Of a stretch of 6,534 nucleotides of DNA, positions 5,184-6,534 are shown one piece after another. The DNA comes from CAZFXZ01 sp964523165. GTDB taxonomy: Bacteria > Patescibacteriota > Patescibacteriia > JACRDY01. Each line of letters opens with the position of its first letter. Position 1 is the stretch's first letter. The notes under the pieces were generated by a model, which was given only the letters and a program-made list of their open reading frames with translations, had not been told where the DNA came from and searched no databases. The position numbers and the translations under genes were made by a program. The stretch is taken from contig CAZFXZ010000036.1 in assembly GCA_964523165.1 (NCBI GenBank), forward strand, positions 1 through 6,534, given 5' to 3'.

Positions 5184-5707
5184 AAATTGCCAAAAAAGAC
5201 CGGCCTTATCGCGTCGTACCTTACGACCCGACGTGGCCCGAAAAATTTGAAAAAGAACGCGCCAAGCTCGCGGACGTTTTTGGTGATATAGCCAAACAGA
5301 TTGAACATGTCGGCAGTACGTCCGTACCGGGCATGTGGGCCAAACCGCAAATCGATATTCTCATCATCGTGGATGATCTGACCGCCGTCAAACCGCTAAT
5401 TTCACAACTAGCTCAGCACGGTTACGAACAGGAAAATTTTAATATCAACGATCAACTTTATTTTATCAACGACGCACCAAACGGTGAACGATTAGTTAGC
5501 GTCCACGTCCAGACCGCCAATAATCCTCACGCTTTGGACCAAATTTATTTTCGTGATTATCTACGCAATCATCCTGACGAATGCCAACGCTACTCTGACA
5601 CTAAACGGGCCGCCTACAACAACGGCCTAACTAATCGGGCTGATTATCCGGCCGGTAAGCGAAAAGTGCTTCAAGAAATTTTAACCAAGGCCTTAAAAAA
5701 TAAATAA
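5180..5707 (+). CDS. GrpB-family (UPF0157) nucleotidyltransferase-like protein
   Basis: This complete 175-residue protein has the family's signature order. VVPYDPTWPEKFEKE lies near residues 12-26, EHVGSTSVPGMWAKPQIDI near 42-60, and a C-terminal FRDYLRNHPDECQRYSDTKR stretch follows. The GST-SVPG loop followed by the IDI acidic strand recalls the polymerase-beta-type nucleotidyltransferase fold, and some GrpB-domain proteins are fused to dephospho-CoA kinase, but the reaction is not established. The chosen start, ATG 5180, overlaps the HD gene's TGA as ATGA. An in-frame ATG at 5171 would add only MEF. GGAA just upstream is at best a weak ribosome binding site, so expression probably depends on translation of the HD gene. 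No plus-strand terminator follows; the hairpin at 5712-5731 serves the other strand. Confidence 0.9.
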   Translation: MKIAKKDRPYRVVPYDPTWPEKFEKERAKLADVFGDIAKQIEHVGSTSVPGMWAKPQIDILIIVDDLTAVKPLISQLAQHGYEQENFNINDQLYFINDAPNGERLVSVHVQTANNPHALDQIYFRDYLRNHPDECQRYSDTKRAAYNNGLTNRADYPAGKRKVLQEILTKALKNK

Positions 5708-5731
5708 AAAAGCAGACGTAAATCAGTCTGC
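5701..5731 (-). terminator. Minus-strand intrinsic terminator
   Basis: Read leftwards, GCAGAC (5726-5731) pairs with GTCTGC (5712-5717) around an 8-nt loop, followed by TTTTTTATTTA. The plus strand has A residues before and no T run after, so the site works only for leftward transcription. The TGA of the minus-strand ORF at 5723-5725 lies in the loop, tying terminator and ORF together. Confidence 0.75.
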
Positions 5732-5899
5732 CGTTTCGAGCGTCTCGAGATAACTCGGATAATATCTCCCGAGTCGAAATTCCCCGACGACATAACTGCC
5801 GTCTTCTTGACGATACAGTTCGCCGGACAAAAACTGGCCTTTGTCGCTACTCGACCAGTCGGTGAGAAAACCACCGTCAATCCCTTTGACGCCAGACAA
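5723..5899 (-). pseudogene. Minus-strand ORF, probably a 3' remnant; unrecognised
   Basis: From a possible TTG at 5899 this frame gives 58 residues, ending SYLETLETAD and TGA inside a terminator loop. I do not recognise the family. The peptide is rich in Gly, Tyr and acidic residues, with FLSGELYRQEDGSYVVGEF in the middle, and its codons follow the purine-N-pyrimidine bias of real genes. No membrane segment or catalytic motif is visible. There is no ATG and no ribosome binding site, and the frame closes upstream at a TAG (5921-5923). The simplest reading is the C-terminus of a gene that lost its 5' part where it meets the GC-rich purE segment. A very short intact gene is the alternative. Confidence 0.45.
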
Positions 5900-6416
5900 G
5901 GCACTCTCCTGTGTGCAGACCTACGGCTTCGTAGCGGAGCTGTCCAAAAAACTGCCCCAGATCCGCAAACAGGCCATCGTCATGTGGGCCGGCTCGCCGT
6001 CCGACAAGAAACATTTCGACGACGTTCAGGTGCGCCTCGATCGCCTGCAGACGCTCGGCGTCACCATCTACCCGATCTTCATGTCGGGTCACAAGTCGAC
6101 GCGACGCGCCCTCGATCAGCTCCACACCCTCGAAGACATGGCCGATCAAGGCGTCATCATCGCACTGGTCGAACGCTCCAACGGTCTGGGTCCGATCTTG
6201 GCGGCCCACAGCCTGTGGCCCGTCATTTCCGTGCCGGCCGATCTGGAAAGCTTCCCGTCCGACGTTTTCAGCAGCTTGCGGCTGCCGTCCGGCGTGCCGA
6301 TGACCACGACCTGGCCGCTTGGCAACGCCATCGACGCCGCGACCGTCATCCTGTCGGCCACCAACCCGCTCCTCCACGCCGAGCGGATCATGGCCCGCGA
6401 AGAACTCGACGACTGA
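5841..6416 (+). CDS. purE: Class II PurE (AIR carboxylase), PAICS-type, start unclear
   Basis: The domain from about 5967 to the TGA at 6414 matches PurE of the animal PAICS type. It contains AGSPSD (substrate loop), MSGHKST, with the HK that separates class II from class I SAHRT, then RSNGLGP, WPVISVP, SSLRLPSG and a final helix. Class II enzymes carboxylate aminoimidazole ribonucleotide directly with CO2 in purine synthesis. Upstream residues LTPDKAL...YGFVAEL resemble the linker that follows the PurC domain in PurC-PurE fusions, yet no PurC domain precedes: the frame stops at TGA 5808-5810. Start choices are TTG 5841, GTG 5862, TTG 5886 or GTG 5913, all without a Shine-Dalgarno. The usual class II glycine before RSN is Glu here. 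GC and GC3 are far above the rest of the window, suggesting a different origin. It may be the 3' part of a broken purC-purE fusion. Confidence 0.75.
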   Translation: MSLLDQSVRKPPSIPLTPDKALSCVQTYGFVAELSKKLPQIRKQAIVMWAGSPSDKKHFDDVQVRLDRLQTLGVTIYPIFMSGHKSTRRALDQLHTLEDMADQGVIIALVERSNGLGPILAAHSLWPVISVPADLESFPSDVFSSLRLPSGVPMTTTWPLGNAIDAATVILSATNPLLHAERIMAREELDD

Positions 6417-6434
6417 AAAACGTCGACATCATCG

Positions 6435-6461
6435 CCCACATCTACGGATGTGGGTTTTTTT
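6435..6461 (+). terminator. Strong intrinsic terminator after purE
   Basis: CCCACATC (6435-6442) pairs perfectly with GATGTGGG (6447-6454) around TACG, giving a very stable C(UACG)G tetraloop, followed by seven T residues. It lies 18 bp after the purE stop. Confidence 0.93.
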
Positions 6462-6496
6462 ATTTAATCAAAAACCAACGCTGTTTTCATAGTCCA

Positions 6497-6531
6497 TTTT
6501 TGCTTTAGGGCAAAATGCTATACACTACATG
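6497..6531 (+). promoter_or_regulatory. Possible promoter and start at the right edge
   Basis: TGC followed by TATACA (6519-6524) forms an extended -10 element, and an ATG at 6529-6531 follows 4 bp later, running off the window. An inverted repeat, ATTTTGC (6497-6503) and GCAAAAT (6510-6516), abuts the -10 and could be an operator. The gene, if any, is outside the window, so this is tentative. Confidence 0.3.
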
Positions 6532-6534
6532 CTA

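Noticed and set aside
5712..5731. Hairpin after the GrpB-like gene as its terminator
   Set aside because: On the plus strand no T run follows the stem; the T-rich tract is on the minus-strand side only.
5877..6439. Minus-strand frames antisense to purE
   Set aside because: Long open antisense frames are expected in high-GC coding DNA. The translations show no domains, while the plus strand has clear PurE motifs.
5807..6508. 233-codon plus-strand frame rich in Arg, Pro and His over purE
   Set aside because: It is the out-of-frame shadow of the GC-rich purE coding region and runs through the purE terminator; the PurE motifs are in another frame.

Overview
The window looks like a chromosomal segment of a bacterium with a compact genome, plausibly a Candidate Phyla Radiation (Patescibacteria) member. 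That is inference from three things: the gene order rpsO - NYN-domain gene - pnp, the small closely packed genes with weak ribosome binding sites, and a class II (PAICS-type) PurE. No taxonomic marker was searched. TAA, TAG and TGA all end genes here, so the standard code is in use.

Left part (1-3190, minus strand). An RNA-metabolism operon runs right to left. A good sigma70-type promoter lies at 3087-3115, then rpsO (ribosomal protein S15 with an acidic C-terminal tail), a LabA-like NYN-domain putative nuclease, and pnp (polynucleotide phosphorylase, cut by the left edge within or just after its KH domain). The rpsO and pnp leaders both contain inverted repeats that could be regulatory. A five-unit 7-bp repeat fills the rpsO-NYN gap and obscures the NYN start.

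Middle (3191-4620, plus strand). A complete Xer-like tyrosine recombinase is followed by a promoter and a stable-RNA unit. That unit holds two identical 99-bp tandem repeats, tRNA-Arg(UCU), tRNA-His(GUG) and an intrinsic terminator. Each repeat starts with the first 12 bases of the tRNA-Arg gene, so the locus reads as three 12-bp tRNA prefixes separated by two identical 87-bp inserts rich in UUCG hairpins. This is the most unusual structure in the window.

Right part (4621-6534). An HD-domain putative phosphohydrolase, possibly translated from a leaderless mRNA, overlaps a GrpB-family (UPF0157) nucleotidyltransferase-like gene by ATGA. Beyond it, a minus-strand ORF with its own terminator lies head to head with a GC-rich plus-strand class II PurE (AIR carboxylase). 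The PurE domain carries a linker resembling the one in PurC-PurE fusions but has no PurC domain and no obvious start. Both genes seem to lack their 5' parts, and base composition changes near their junction. This suggests a deletion, a transfer or an assembly join. A strong terminator ends purE, and a possible promoter begins another gene at the right edge.
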